A stretch of DNA of 64,000 nucleotides from Apoderus coryli (Eukaryota; Arthropoda; Insecta; Coleoptera; Attelabidae). Of the stretch, positions 1 through 11,021 are shown in pieces. A program made the translations under genes and the position numbers. Location: contig OU452204.1 of the NCBI GenBank assembly GCA_911728435.2, forward strand, positions 10,726,001 through 10,790,000. The letters run 5' to 3'. The notes below the pieces were generated by a model, which worked only from the letters and a program-made list of their open reading frames with translations, did not search any database and was not told where the DNA came from. Each line of letters starts with the position of its first letter. The first letter of the stretch is position 1.

Positions 1-600
1 CTGTTTGTTCATGGCTGCTATTGAATGTTTAAAAGTAGTTGCATAACTAGTGTACCTATATAAATTAAAAGGAGTAGATAAATTGACTTTATATGTATGG
101 AGAATGTGGAGGAATTAATTAACGCTATCTGTGCCTTCCAAAAATGACTACTTGAAAGTTCGCAAGAATCATTATATATGATAAGCTTCTCGAATCAGGT
201 ACATGAGGATTTTCGACCAAACCACATTTGTAAACAAATTTAATTGGCAAACAAGGTTATACAAATATAAGCAATATATAAATTTAAAATTAACTAGAGT
301 GTTTAATTTAAGTAATAGAAATTAGTGTTCAGTAGTTATTCATGCATCTAACAGAAGTTTTTACAGAAATTATAAAACAACAATTAACCATGACATTCTA
401 CATTTCTATATCGTGGACGACCCTATTAGATGATAGATACTCGTATTGCCTTCTTTCCTAGGATTACAGCATTTTTTCCTTTCCGAGCTGAAATACTTAC
501 TTAAGGGCGGTCCAATAATTAGATATATATTGCGGTTCTATGATATATCTGTATATCAAACTAATTAATAATGAGAAATGTAGCTTAACAATTATTTTAG
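1..600. other. lola intron, left edge
   Basis: AT-rich sequence with no supported gene. It ends in the acceptor tract and AG at 599-600 that opens the first zinc-finger cassette. I see no zinc-finger coding signal in it on either strand. Confidence 0.6.
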
Positions 601-800
601 GTCGTTACAATTGCCAGTTGTGTGGCAGAACGTATAAATATTTCAAAACACTAAAACGACATAGAGAATTCGAATGCGGTAAAGAGAAAACGTTTAAATG
701 TGAAGTATGTAAAAAATTTTTCAAAAGGAAGGACCAAATGGCGGCACACGTTAGACTTCACACTATTAATCCTCTTTTTTATAATGTAAATTATTATTAA
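601..800 (+). CDS. lola: lola alternative 3' terminal exon, paired zinc fingers (cassette 1)
   Basis: This is an isoform-specific tail of the BTB zinc-finger transcription factor Lola, which acts in the nucleus in axon guidance and neuronal fate. The exon opens after AG at 599-600. Bases 601-602 complete a split codon, followed by 65 residues and a TAA at 798-800. Finger 1 is C2HC (C4, C7, H20, C25) and finger 2 is C2H2 (C33, C36, H49, H53), joined by the short GKEKTF linker typical of the family. An in-frame ATG at 540 lies in the intron and is not a start. An AATAAA lies at 858-863. The cassette resembles the next one at 5878, including an INP motif after the last histidine, so the two are probably duplicates. 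The family assignment rests on architecture and recognition, not on a search. Confidence 0.9.
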
Positions 801-2874
801 GGCACCTACTGGTATTTTAATTTATTTATTTTATTCATGTTTGTTATTTGCGAATTTAATAAAGTACCTATATTAATCATTTATTTTACGAAATAGGTTA
901 ATTTTTATTTATTGCATATTTTTATTTGTTTTGTCTTTTTTTAACCTTTTATTATGTTAATTTATGTATATGTATCTCTCTTTAGTTTTTGGTTCGTTTA
1001 AAATTAAATTTTTTGTTTTATTATATGTTTTAAAATATCATTGTCATCATTTTTATTATTTATTAAAATACAATGTTTCGGATATTTTTTGCCTTTTTCA
1101 AGTATATCTACAATTAAAATTTAAATACAATGGAGTCTAAAAATTAACCTACTTATATGTAGCAATGAAAAATCATTTTATATACTTACACAATTTACAA
1201 ATCATCAATTACAAAAAAAAAAACAGGACGAAAACATAACATATATTTGTACATATTGTAATAATTAGTAGTAGATATTATTTTAAAACATATAATAAAA
1301 AAAGTTTTAATTGTAAACGAACCAAAACCCAAAGAGATATATACATAAATTAACATATTTTTATTATTCATAACCTGTTTTTAAAAAACTGCTTTTAGAA
1401 CCATTCATATATGTTTATATACACGGTCTTTCAAAAGTGTGAACCTATATTTTTACTTGTAGTAAATTAAAAAGCTACAGCCATGAGAAGAATACCATCA
1501 AAAATAATTTTTTGGCATTTTCTTCGAAAATATTAATAATACGATATGTACTGATAATTGGCAAGTTAACGTAGTTTTTTATGACAATTTCTGATGATTT
1601 ATTGAAATCTTCGTATTCTATTCAAAGGCGTCACAGATGGGGGGACTCGTTTAACTATCTTAGTTTTTTTTGTGTATTTATTTCTTATAAAAAACCTTTT
1701 AAAGTAAATAGGCCTTAATATGACAAGCAAGCATCAAATTTCAAGTGAAAGGAATAAAAGTTCTGAGAAATAATCAAAAACCAAACAGTAAGAAATAAAA
1801 TGAGATGTAATATATACTCAAACGTAATAATTCTGAGAAAACAATATATAAAGCAACATTTTTAGATCTAAATTAACATTAGTTCATCACGAGTGCTCAA
1901 AGCGGTCTCCGTTTTAACAAATATATAAATTTATTTTTTGGTTAGTTCAAGTCTAGTGTAACTTAAAGAAGGTATCATTTAGATAAGTACTTAAAAATGT
2001 TTGTTATTATTAAAAAAAAATAATACGAAATAACATGGATTTCTAACCAATTGGTTAACAAACAAGGATTGACTACGTCCGTCGTGATGGCAAAAAATTA
2101 AATTAAAATTAAATAAACTTTCAAAATTAAGTTAAATTGGGGCAGGAGCTGAATATTAGGGCGTTCTTGACACCCCTATTTATTTTCGCGTAATTAGCGT
2201 TTACATTTTTACTGACCACGCGCGCGAGACAAAACGGGAACAACTGAATAACGTCAAAAGGACACACAATTATCGTATTTTAAGATAATGTTGTCCTCAA
2301 TTTAAAAAAAAAACCGAGTTTAACGTAATAATCGATTTTAATATTATCCTCGCTCGAACATTTTGATTGTTTTCTCTGTATCTGTGTGGTTTTTGTTGTA
2401 ATGATTTAACATAATTTTGCGCAAATTTTAGCCAAATTCGATAATTTTGGTCTATAGCAATCACGTAATTTGAAATCGTGCTAGTGGCAAAACTGATGAG
2501 TCAGTTTTTAGCAACATATAACCCTACTTTTCTATTTATTTTTAATTAGAATTAAAAAAAAATCAGATATTTTGAAATAAAGAAATAATCATGATAAAAG
2601 ATGTATTAAATATCGTAATAAAATAAACGAATTTGAGCTGATATTATTGTTGGCCAGTTTGTAGAATATTACCTGAGTTAATGTTTATTTTTTTTTTTAT
2701 AAAACATGTGAAAATCGAATAAAAACAATCAAATTATTACTGCTATGACATGTTCTATGTTAATAGAAATTCTTGAATAATTAAACCTGACAATATAACG
2801 TCTTAAGCTGAACAGCTTTAATTTAAAAGCGTTGTGAAATAAGGAACAATCAACACAATATGATTTTAACTATT
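801..2874. other. Intron, AT-rich, with a foldback repeat
   Basis: No gene is supported on the + strand. The stretch holds the inverted repeat at 953-1358 and otherwise low-complexity A/T tracts. Its right end is the 3' flank of the minus-strand minigene. Confidence 0.5.
953..1358. repeat. Foldback (inverted-repeat) element
   Basis: The left arm, about 953-1039, and the right arm, about 1277-1358, are near-complementary. Both contain the TTGGTTCGTTTA block and the TTATATGTTTTAAAATA block in opposite orientation. The spacer of about 240 bp has no open frame. This looks like a small non-autonomous foldback transposon; I could not define target-site duplications. Confidence 0.6.
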
Positions 2875-2880
2875 TTTATT
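2875..2880 (-). terminator. Poly(A) signal of the minus-strand minigene
   Basis: AATAAA read on the minus strand, about 45 bases after the TAG at 2924-2926. It is well placed to end that transcript. Confidence 0.5.
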
Positions 2881-2923
2881 ACAATGTTTAAGTTTAACAC
2901 AAAACATAAAAAAACTAATATGT

Positions 2924-3191
2924 CTACGATTTATGAGTTGTTTTATTGTTAGCACACACTGTATGTCTAACACCAACACTTTTGACACCTTTAATCCAGA
3001 TCATCCTGTTTCCCTTATTGTCCAGTGACTGCTTGACTGTTAATACGAACCTTTTTGGAATACCTGAAATAAATACAATTAAATATTATTGTTTTGTAAT
3101 CTTTGCATAATCAAGACTAAGTTATGTGTGTACCAACACGTAGATATTACTTACTCAAACTTCGGAGTGTTCTTGTAACAGCGTTGTTCAT
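2924..3191 (-). CDS. Candidate nested antisense minigene, two exons, 58 aa, unknown function
   Basis: Read on the minus strand, ATG at 3191-3189 opens 12 codons and one base, up to 3155, followed by a consensus donor (A then GTAAGT). A 91-base intron (3154-3064) ends in TTATTTCAG. The second exon runs from 3063 to a TAG at 2926-2924. Spliced, the frame is open for 58 residues, starting MNNAVTRTLRSLS and basic throughout. The N-terminus, rich in R, S and T and without acids, could be a mitochondrial presequence; that is inference only. I see no zinc-finger, transmembrane or other recognisable domain and do not recognise the protein. Support comes from the splice pair, the poly(A) signal at 2875-2880 and an initiator-like TCAGTC upstream. 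A chance assembly of short open frames cannot be excluded. Confidence 0.45.
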
Positions 3192-3269
3192 TGTGTGTAG
3201 TTTTTGGTTTCATTTCTTAACATCGTTTTTCTAGTGTAGTTACCTTTTATTGCGTAATGATGCTTATTC

Positions 3270-3275
3270 GACTGA
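3270..3275 (-). promoter_or_regulatory. Initiator-like element for the minigene
   Basis: TCAGTC on the minus strand matches the arthropod initiator consensus TCAGTY and lies about 80 bases before the minigene ATG. Short motifs like this occur by chance, so it is only supportive. Confidence 0.25.
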
Positions 3276-5877
3276 GTGTTTTTGTTTTCATTTCGGTTTC
3301 ACAGCTGATTGTTATAGTTTATTATTAGCGAAATTGTAATTTTCTTGAATTGTTTTCTACACACGCCCTCTATCAGACAAGGTGATAGTGGATAAATTGT
3401 TATTTGCAGATTTAATTTTTGTTTCTCTCTTTAGTCCGTGTATGATCTGTTAGATGTCTCTAGTAAGTCCAGAACTTAGGAAATATTTTTTTGAATATAT
3501 AGAAACTAAATAAATAATGAAAAAAATTGGTAATTTTAGATACGGAATAAAATATTAACAATTATTTGAACTCTAGAAGATTCTCTTCTTGAAAACAGTT
3601 GGAAATTAAAGATATATAAGAAGTGTTTTTATTGGGAAAATTTGATCCTAGCCTTTTGTGTAATATTTGGTACCAAAAAGGGATTATTGTTACGCTTCTT
3701 GAAGTGGAAATTATTTTGAAATTGTGTGAGGATTTTTTCTTGAGGAAAAATTGTACCGTTACTGTTTTTTTCAAAGTTTCCATCCACATGTTGTGGGAGT
3801 TACATTTTTTTTCTATACTTTTCGCCAGTACAGAAAGAATATCAAGGTAATATAATTTATTAATATTTACATATTTTTCGCTTTTGGTTCATTTTACCGA
3901 ATTCTCAAAGCATTTGTGTAGTACTATTTTTAGATACGTACCAGTGATTTTCCAATTAAGAATAATACTCAATAATAGATTTTACTTGAAAAGTACTATC
4001 TAAGTACTTTATTTGGAATAAACCCTAGGACTACGGGGTGAGTGCGATTTTTTCGTTTTCTAATCAGAGACATAATTTTTTTTAAAAATAATAAAATTAT
4101 CTAACGGATGATTTTTCTGTATTTGTAAGATATAATTATCTATTTCAATATGGTTCATGTCTGAAATTTTAATTTAGAAAAATAGATACTTGATGGTTCC
4201 CTATTATTAATTAGATTTCTATATTTTCTTTTATTTAATTATATTGCTTAACTAATGGTTATTATTTGTCAAATTATTTTGAGGATTTTATTACTTAATA
4301 GTAATTCCAAAATTTCTCGGGGTAATAAAGTGGGATGTTTAATTAAATTATTAATCGAATTAAAATCGATAAACGTGTTCCTAAATTTTTGCTAGGTGGG
4401 AATAGGTTTATTGTATCAGATTATTAGAAAGCGTTTTTTTAATTTTTAAGGTTTTTATTTTGGGTCCAGTACAAAGAGAGTTTGGAAATTGTATTGTCTG
4501 TGTGGGAGTTTTCTGTGTCACAAACATTTTGACGAAGATTGGTATTAATATTTCTTGTGTGAATTGGTATACGAGGGAGTTGTTGGAAGTACACTTACAC
4601 TGATCGACTTTAGTGATTGGAATTTGTTGGTAACCATTTCTTCAGAACAGCTAAGTAAAAAAAAAAAAAAAATAAACCGTCAATTTTAGTATATTTACTT
4701 TTTTTTATATTTAAAAAAAAAAAGAAATTATTTATGCGTATGATTACTGATATTTGAAATTCATTCGTATTACATTATTATTTTGCGACTACTTAGCTAT
4801 ATATATATATATATATATATAAACAAAAATAATAATAATAGATACTTACCTTCATATATGTATATATAAAAAAAAGAAGTTATAGATACTTACCGTTAAG
4901 TACGATAAATTCGATACCTACCTGCAAAATTTCAAAGTTAACATTATGTAAACAAACGTGTACACGCTTGGGCCCATATTGAGATATATATTATATATTT
5001 CATTAATTTCCTTTTAGAAGGTATACTCAGACATATTATTCTTGAAAATAAGACCGAAAAGTCTTATCGTCATTAATTACTTACCTGTTAAATTATCAGA
5101 ATATTTTAATTTTCATTATTATACATTCTCTATTTCCTTTATTATTATTATTAATTAAATGGTTTAGTGAGGTTTGTAGTTGATTATATTCTTTTATTAT
5201 TTCCTGGAGAAGGGGGTAAGACAGTTAAACCTGTTAACGAGAAATAAATGATTCCCAGTACTCTGTTTCTTAGTTTTGGAGGACGAATAGTCACTGATAG
5301 GGTAGACTAAGTGGCGCCGGATTTTTGTTTCCTTGAAGGAACCCCGCCGTCTCCTCTGATTGCTGGTGGCCCTTATTAGTGACTACTATAATAATATGCT
5401 AGCTCTGGGAAAGTTTATCTTGGGATCTAAACTAGAACGCCACAACCTTACGATAATATTATGATACAAGTAACTTAATCCGACGTTCTAACAAATTGAT
5501 TAAATTATTTGTATTACATTATTTATATGTAAGAATTTTGATAATTTGTGTAGTGTTTCTCATATTTTTTCGTATTCATTGGGCGAGATTGATCGATCTG
5601 TGTAGTATGATTCTTTGACCAATAACTAATTGAAATTGAATTTATTGTTATTTTTTTTGATTATTCATTTTTGTTTTGTTTTGGTATTGTATTGATTTGG
5701 ATATATGTATAGAAAATAAGTAAGGGTATATGTAATTTTGTCCTGTAATTGGTGATTATGCTGTTGGGCAATAAATGGTATTATTATTACGGTACCACAC
5801 TTACTGGGTGTAGGTGTATATGTGACTTAATATAAACATAAATATCAGGTAAGTACATGGTTTAATATTTATTTTAG
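3276..5877. other. Intron, AT-rich, no gene seen
   Basis: No zinc-finger frame and no persuasive coding on either strand; open frames of about 75 codons at 3562-3850 overlap each other antisense and look random. The stretch holds the (TA)n run at 4798-4820 and ends in the acceptor of the cassette at 5878. Confidence 0.5.
4798..4820. repeat. (TA)n microsatellite
   Basis: About eleven uninterrupted TA dinucleotides. Confidence 0.9.
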
Positions 5878-6104
5878 ATTATTTCTATTGCCAGTTATGT
5901 GGAAGAAGGTATAAACGTAGAGCACATTTACAACGACATGTAAAGTTCGAATGTGGCAAAGAAGGAACGTTTAGATGTCCAGTGCCACTGTGCCAGAAAT
6001 GTTTTAAAAGAAAAGATACTCTGGTGTCTCACGGCAGATCTCGACACAATATTAATCCTGCTGTAATGAAATGTTTCATTGCTTATTTTAATATTTTTCA
6101 GTGA
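5878..6104 (+). CDS. lola: lola alternative 3' terminal exon, paired zinc fingers (cassette 2)
   Basis: The exon opens after AG at 5876-5877 in the same phase as the other cassettes and encodes 74 residues up to the TGA at 6102-6104. Finger 1 is C2HC (C4, C7, H20, C25). Finger 2 has a widened knuckle: C33-x4-C38-x12-H51-x4-H56, with an extra Cys at 41. The tail after H56 is 18 residues, hydrophobic and aromatic. The start YFYCQLCGRRYK mirrors RYNCQLCGRTYK of cassette 1, which supports duplication. A poly(A) signal lies at 6155-6160. The exon has no usable ATG of its own, as expected for a terminal exon. Confidence 0.88.
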
Positions 6105-6625
6105 AGTGAAGTGTATATTTTTGTATTAAATACTTTTTATTTTTACTTTCCTTTAATAAAGGTGCCTATGTGTTTCATTTAAATGACAGGATTTTTCAAA
6201 AACATTGTAACATTTAATAAATTTGATTTGTAACATAAAAATTACACTTCACATTTCTGCTAATACCAAGATCCTCCTAGACTATTCCGATCTATCCTGA
6301 AATGTTCCGGTTGCCGTTGCCCCTTACTTTTCGCGCCCGTTGCAAGCAGTGCGGCTAGCAGCCAGCCACGTATTCTTGTACTGAGTGGAACAAAACGACT
6401 TGCGAAGCGTTATCTGTGGCTTTTATACGGTGGCATAGTAAACTATTGTATTCTTATTTGATTAGGTACTACCAAAGTCACATCTATTCTGTGATATATG
6501 GCGAAAGTATGGAAAATAAAGTCATTTATTATTATAAAATTACTGGTTGCCAAGACGGGGGATATTTATATTTTTGAAATAAGTGTGAAGAAAATATTTT
6601 ACCTTCAAATTTTCATGACTTTTAG
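6105..6625. other. Short intron between cassettes 2 and 3
   Basis: Contains the cassette 2 poly(A) signal, then a somewhat GC-richer stretch at about 6290-6400 without an open frame, then the acceptor at 6621-6625. No gene seen. Confidence 0.5.
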
Positions 6626-6843
6626 CGAATTATTATGTGACAGAAGCTGGACGATTTGTTTGTAATAATTGTGGCAAAGACTACAAAACAATTTACAATT
6701 ACCGGCGACATGCTCGTTTTGAATGTGGGATAGAAGGTAATTTCACCTGCGAACACTGTTATAGAAAATTTCGACGAGGATATGAATTAAAACAACACAT
6801 TTTCAAAAGACATCGTGGTATATTATTATCTGAGAGCAACTAG
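6626..6843 (+). CDS. lola: lola alternative 3' terminal exon, paired zinc fingers (cassette 3)
   Basis: After the acceptor AG at 6624-6625 the frame runs 71 residues to the TAG at 6841-6843. An NYY-leading segment of 11 residues precedes finger 1 (C12, C15, H28, C33; C2HC). Finger 2 is C41, C44, H57, H62 (C2H2). The linker is GIEGNF instead of the more common GK type. It is a tandem duplicate of the cassette at 8692: by my alignment 43 of the first 62 residues are identical, including the NYY leader. The GTG at 6637 is an ordinary internal Val codon. I found no clear AATAAA close behind; an ATTAAA lies farther on near 7333. Confidence 0.9.
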
Positions 6844-8462
6844 TAAAAATGTCTAACTATGATGCTTCATATCGTTGTGATACAGTATCATTACAAGTGG
6901 GAATTATTACCCCGTCTTTTTTTTTAACCTTAAACGATCAAAGAATTGGATCTGTTTGGCACAGGAAAAAATAACGGACGGAGTAGTAGGATCATTCCAG
7001 GGAGATATCGCCCTGGAATGTTTCCATATTACTTTTCCCCTAGCTTCAATCGTCTATCCTCTTAACATTATTTATTTAATATTATTTATTTACACTGCCC
7101 AACAGAACAAATCCAATTATTGGATAGGCTAATTACAATATTACAGAGTAATCCTCGCTATAATGCACTTGAGTGGACTAAGAGAATGGGATATAGTTCA
7201 TTATACCCGACTGTCCATCTTATGAGATGAAACAAATTCGTAGGATACGAAATTGCTAAACACAAATTAAAACTGACGTATCTCGGCTTTTGTTTGAGAA
7301 ATATACAGTTCTGAAAATGTATATATACATAATATTAAATGTATAACATTGTTAGTAAATTTTTCTAGTTGCTCTCGAACTATTTTTGAAGTTAAAATTA
7401 TTAGAAAGATATTTTGTAAAGATCATAATGATTGATATGTACGTTTTATACTGTCTGATTGTTAATAGAGAATTGTTAAAATTTATATTATTATTTTCTT
7501 GACTGACATGTTTGAGTCTCTACGAGGCTAAAGTTGTGGCAATTAAAGGCTCTTCATCTTCCTAACCTTTGCTCCAAATAATCAACTACGGATCTAATTC
7601 ATGGTTTGCAGCACACACACACTTTTGTCTGTGGTAGCAATTGATCTTTTAGGGCAACAGCAGATTAACAATGATTTTAGTCTAATTTTGTCAGTTTCGC
7701 AAGAGTAGGTTGTTTGTAGATAATATAATAAGTGTCTTTAACACAGCGAACTTGATGTATTGCATACAAATGACGAAAGCACACTAACAATTAAGTGGGG
7801 AATCCCCACCGGGGATCACTAGGAGCATACTGTTGTTGTAGACGACCAATCACAACGCTTTAAGTGCCTTATTTTTAACAAAAAACCACCAAAAAATCTT
7901 CAAAACGAGACTAAATTAGTAAAATATTATAAATATTCGACTTCAAGGTGACACTTTCCCAAAAAATCTTAAAAATGTGAATATCTTGAAAAGGGTCCAC
8001 TTGGGACCAGGGGACTATATAGTCAAATTGGCTTCTTATGACTCCTGCTATCACGTCATGAGATTATGTTAGAAAGAATCGGTAAGGTTGCTTCTGTTGT
8101 GGGTTGTTATAACATTTATATTATGTGCTTCACAACATAGATTTAATGTTCAGTCCAAAATCTCTCTGTTCTTTCCAGTTCAGTTCTGTCTGCTGGCACA
8201 TCTTTATTGCGGATTATAGTGATTTCCTTATGATAAAAAAATCTTTCCCTGTCCTGTTCTGCACTCAGCCACCTTACATGGTTGTGTACAACGCTGCCTC
8301 TATTTTTAGTAAAAACTTAAGTGCCCAATAAATTGGTAATGAACGCACAATAAATGACCTCGCGGGCGTCCTCTTGGACAACGCGGATTTAGAAATGAAT
8401 ACATACTTACCTTATACACTAAATACCTACGTATTATTATTCGTATTCTTTATATTTTAAAC

Positions 8463-8635
8463 TTTTTACAGGATATAGGACACAACATAAAAATAATCTA
8501 ACTTTGCCTACGTTTCGTTCTAATAATCGAACTTCCTCATGGCTAAGTTACCTATATAAAGTATACCAAGTAGTATTTTTAACGTAGTCAAAGTTAAGGA
8601 TTGTTATTTTATGTCCTATATTGTGTGAAAAGTTT
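8463..8635. repeat. Small foldback element with hammerhead-like core
   Basis: The arms of about 45 bases (8463-8507 and about 8588-8635) share the block AGGACACAACATAAAAATAA in opposite orientation. The motif listed at 8506-8543 lies in the left part. Confidence 0.5.
8506..8543 (-). other. Hammerhead-like motif, probably inactive
   Basis: Minus strand: stem I GCC (8541-8543) pairs with GGC (8506-8508). The core is A-UGAGGA where a hammerhead needs CUGANGA, so the invariant C is replaced. Stem II is GUUC/GAAC, followed by GAAAC and GU-A. The stems pair, but the core base change argues against self-cleavage. Confidence 0.3.
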
Positions 8636-8691
8636 GAAGTACAATAATGAAAACCCATAAGCTTTTCCATAACTTATTTTTTTATTTTTAG

Positions 8692-8882
8692 CAAATTATT
8701 ATATGTCAGACAATGGACGGTATGTTTGTCGCGATTGCGGTAAAGATTACAAAACAATAGAAAGTTACCGTAGACACGCCCGCTTTGAATGCGGAATCGA
8801 AGGCTGTTTTGCATGCGATCATTGTGATAGAAAATTTCGAAGGAAATATGCAATGAAAACACATATTAACAGGAGACATTGA
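8692..8882 (+). CDS. lola: lola alternative 3' terminal exon, paired zinc fingers (cassette 4)
   Basis: The acceptor AG is at 8690-8691. Sixty-two residues end at the TGA at 8880-8882, immediately after the last zinc ligand. Finger 1 is C12, C15, H28, C33 and finger 2 is C41, C44, H57, H62. An extra Cys at 38 sits in the GIEGCF linker. The cassette is the sister of that at 6626, with the same leader and same finger spacing. Residues between the ligands that would contact DNA differ most in finger 2 (KYAMKT here, GYELKQ in the sister), consistent with divergence in target choice. That last point is inference from zinc-finger structure. Confidence 0.9.
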
Positions 8883-10016
8883 GACAACTACAAGAAATAT
8901 CTAATTATGACTGATATGTACTAATATCACTTAATTGTATTTCCCTATGTTTGGATATAACGAAATATATTCAGTTCATTTGCTATGCGGATTTCAGTGT
9001 CAAAATATAATTTATATTTTAATGTAAGTACCTTATTATATTTTGTTTCTATAAGCCTTTTGGAACCGTATTTCGTGTTCCCAGAAGGTGTGTAATAACT
9101 CATCCGAAACCGCCACATTCTACATATTCCATGCCCCCTTCTATAATATTTACTCAATGAGTAAAAAAGCAGACATTTGAAAATGTAGGGAACATACAAA
9201 TTATTCTTTTCTTAATTCATTATTGTAAATATAAATATTGACCTTCAAATGAATACTAGTTCTTGTTAGTTACCAAAGTGATTAATATAATTATTGCGGA
9301 AACATATTTATTTATTGCAGTTGCATACTGAAAACATCTACTGTTTTACTTTTTTGGTATCATAATGTAATCGATGAGTAGAACCTTTGGGGTAGAGTAA
9401 TAGTGAAGGAAACATTTTACCACCTCACCGAAACAATTTTTTTAAACTATTATATACGAAGGACTGCACAAAAGGAGACGCGAATAGCGTAAACTGGGTA
9501 TTACTGTTTTATATAGAATATTATTTCTACCTCTCTCTCTCAATCTCTCTACCTTGTATCTTTCTTCTCGCTTATAGAACGAAATGTTCCGAAACGTTAC
9601 ACGTCCTTGAAATTTCGCTCTCATTTTTTTTTTTTTAATATTGGAGGTATTAACGAAGTATTTAAAAATAACGCTTTGCCCTCATTTAATAATTACTAAT
9701 TTTTTAACTCTGTACGAAAGCTCCGTGGCAACTTACCTCCCTAAGAATAAGAACAAATGTTTTGTAGAATACAAATGAGTCAAGCTACTTTATTAATTTT
9801 TTTTATTTTAATTATTTTTATTATTTTTTTATTTTGGTTTTTTTTTATTTTGATTATTATTTTAATTTTTATATGTTTTAAAGCTAATCGAGCTTAACAT
9901 GTGGGTGTAATAAATAGTTTATTCTTCAAGCTGTCTTTACTCTCTTCTATCGGGCGTAGAATTTTGTTTGAAACACATCGTGTAATATTCTAACAAAATA
10001 GTAATTATTATTTTAG
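8883..10016. other. Intron between cassettes 4 and 5
   Basis: AT-rich with a CT-rich patch at about 9530-9560 and long T tracts at about 9785-9870. Open frames on the minus strand at 8945-9199 and 9442-9624 have no recognisable domain. No gene seen. Confidence 0.5.
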
Positions 10017-10198
10017 GAAAAAAAAAAGCTAAACTTCGGCGGTCAACACGTCACAAGGGCAAGATAGTAGAGAAACTGACGCAGATTCTACTGCAAACAA
10101 AAGAACCTAATTTCAAGTGTTTATGGAAAAACTGTTTCTTCCAAACGAATTCACCTGAAAATCTTATAAAGCATTTGCTAGAATATGACCATACTTAA
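10017..10198 (+). CDS. lola: lola alternative 3' terminal exon, single zinc finger (cassette 5)
   Basis: The acceptor TTTTAG ends at 10016 and the usual split-codon phase gives 59 residues up to the TAA at 10196-10198. The N-terminal half is strongly basic (KKKAKLRRSTRHKGK at residues 1-15). Only one finger follows: C34-x4-C39-x12-H52-x5-H58, one residue before the stop. The C2HC finger of other cassettes is absent. The polypurine start (a run of A after the acceptor) may be slippage-prone. An AATAAA at 10268-10273 supports a real terminal exon. With no start codon it is easily missed. The basic patch could bind DNA or direct nuclear import; that is inference. Confidence 0.75.
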
Positions 10199-11021
10199 AT
10201 GTAACCAATTTTTTTTGTGATTGTGTTTGTGTAATTAATGATATCCTATGTGTGAAACATTTGTAATAATAAATATTTTTCTTATAAGTTTAGTGGATTT
10301 TATTTTAATAATAATTATCAACCACTACGCAGCGTCATGCGGCTTTGGTCTGATTTTCAACTGGCGATCTAAAACCCTTGAATGGTTTAAGAAACAGGTC
10401 GCGATTTTTTTTAGATAAGCATAAGATGTACTAAAAGGGTCAGCTTCTGACGTTATACAGGGCATACATTTGAAACTTGAAAATCAATTAGGAAATAAAA
10501 TGCTGTCGCATCCACTAAATTGTTTATTAACAGGTCCCTCCAACGAACCACTCATTCAATCAATACATGTTTCGGCCCTAGTAAGGGTCATCATCAGTTG
10601 AAACTATTATAACAACTATAAAAGGAAAAGGAAAAGTGTTTGAATGTATCAATATTACACAATATGTTGTAGCTATAATCTTACCTTAGTGGAAACAAAA
10701 AATATAAAATATTTTTAAACGAAAATCAAACTACATTTTATAAGCAAACTTAATTAGTTAGTCTGAGGGTTTCTGAAAGAAACCGATCAGTTACATTGTA
10801 CATATTATTTGATTTCTTTTTATAAATCATGGATGAATTATTAATTTTATTTCTAAACGTGTTATTATGAGAGGGAAGGTCAAGTACTGTCAATCATTCA
10901 GTTGTTTGAAGTTAGTTGAAAATCAATACTAAGAAATATCAAAAATTGTATTATTTTATTTTATTTATATAAATGTAAAGTTTGCAAACGTAGTCAAAAT
11001 AATAATAGTATGTGCTCTATA
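10199..11021. other. Intron with a hammerhead-bearing repeat fragment
   Basis: No gene seen. The repeat motif at 10559-10601 lies here, and the stretch ends at the TA target site of the mariner element (11020-11021). Confidence 0.5.
10559..10601 (-). ncRNA. Hammerhead-ribozyme-like motif (type I order)
   Basis: Minus strand: stem I strand UCAA (10598-10601) leads directly into CUGAUGA. One extra U follows, then stem II GACCC/GGGCC (one A-C mismatch) with a 6-base loop, then GAAAC, a 2-base loop, GU, and A as the base before the predicted cut. UUGA (10560-10563) then pairs with UCAA. Both conserved core strings (CUGANGA and GAAA) are intact. The extra U after the first core string is non-standard but recurs in every copy in this window. 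Confidence 0.45.

Larger units (their letters stand above)
6844..8691. other. Intron between cassettes 3 and 4
   Basis: No gene seen. It holds the foldback at 8463-8635 with an embedded hammerhead-like motif. Open frames here (for example 8125-8331) show no domain. Confidence 0.5.

Noticed and set aside
7795..7809. Perfect 15-base palindrome GTGGGGAATCCCCAC
   Set aside because: Isolated and short; no repeat partner or regulatory context.
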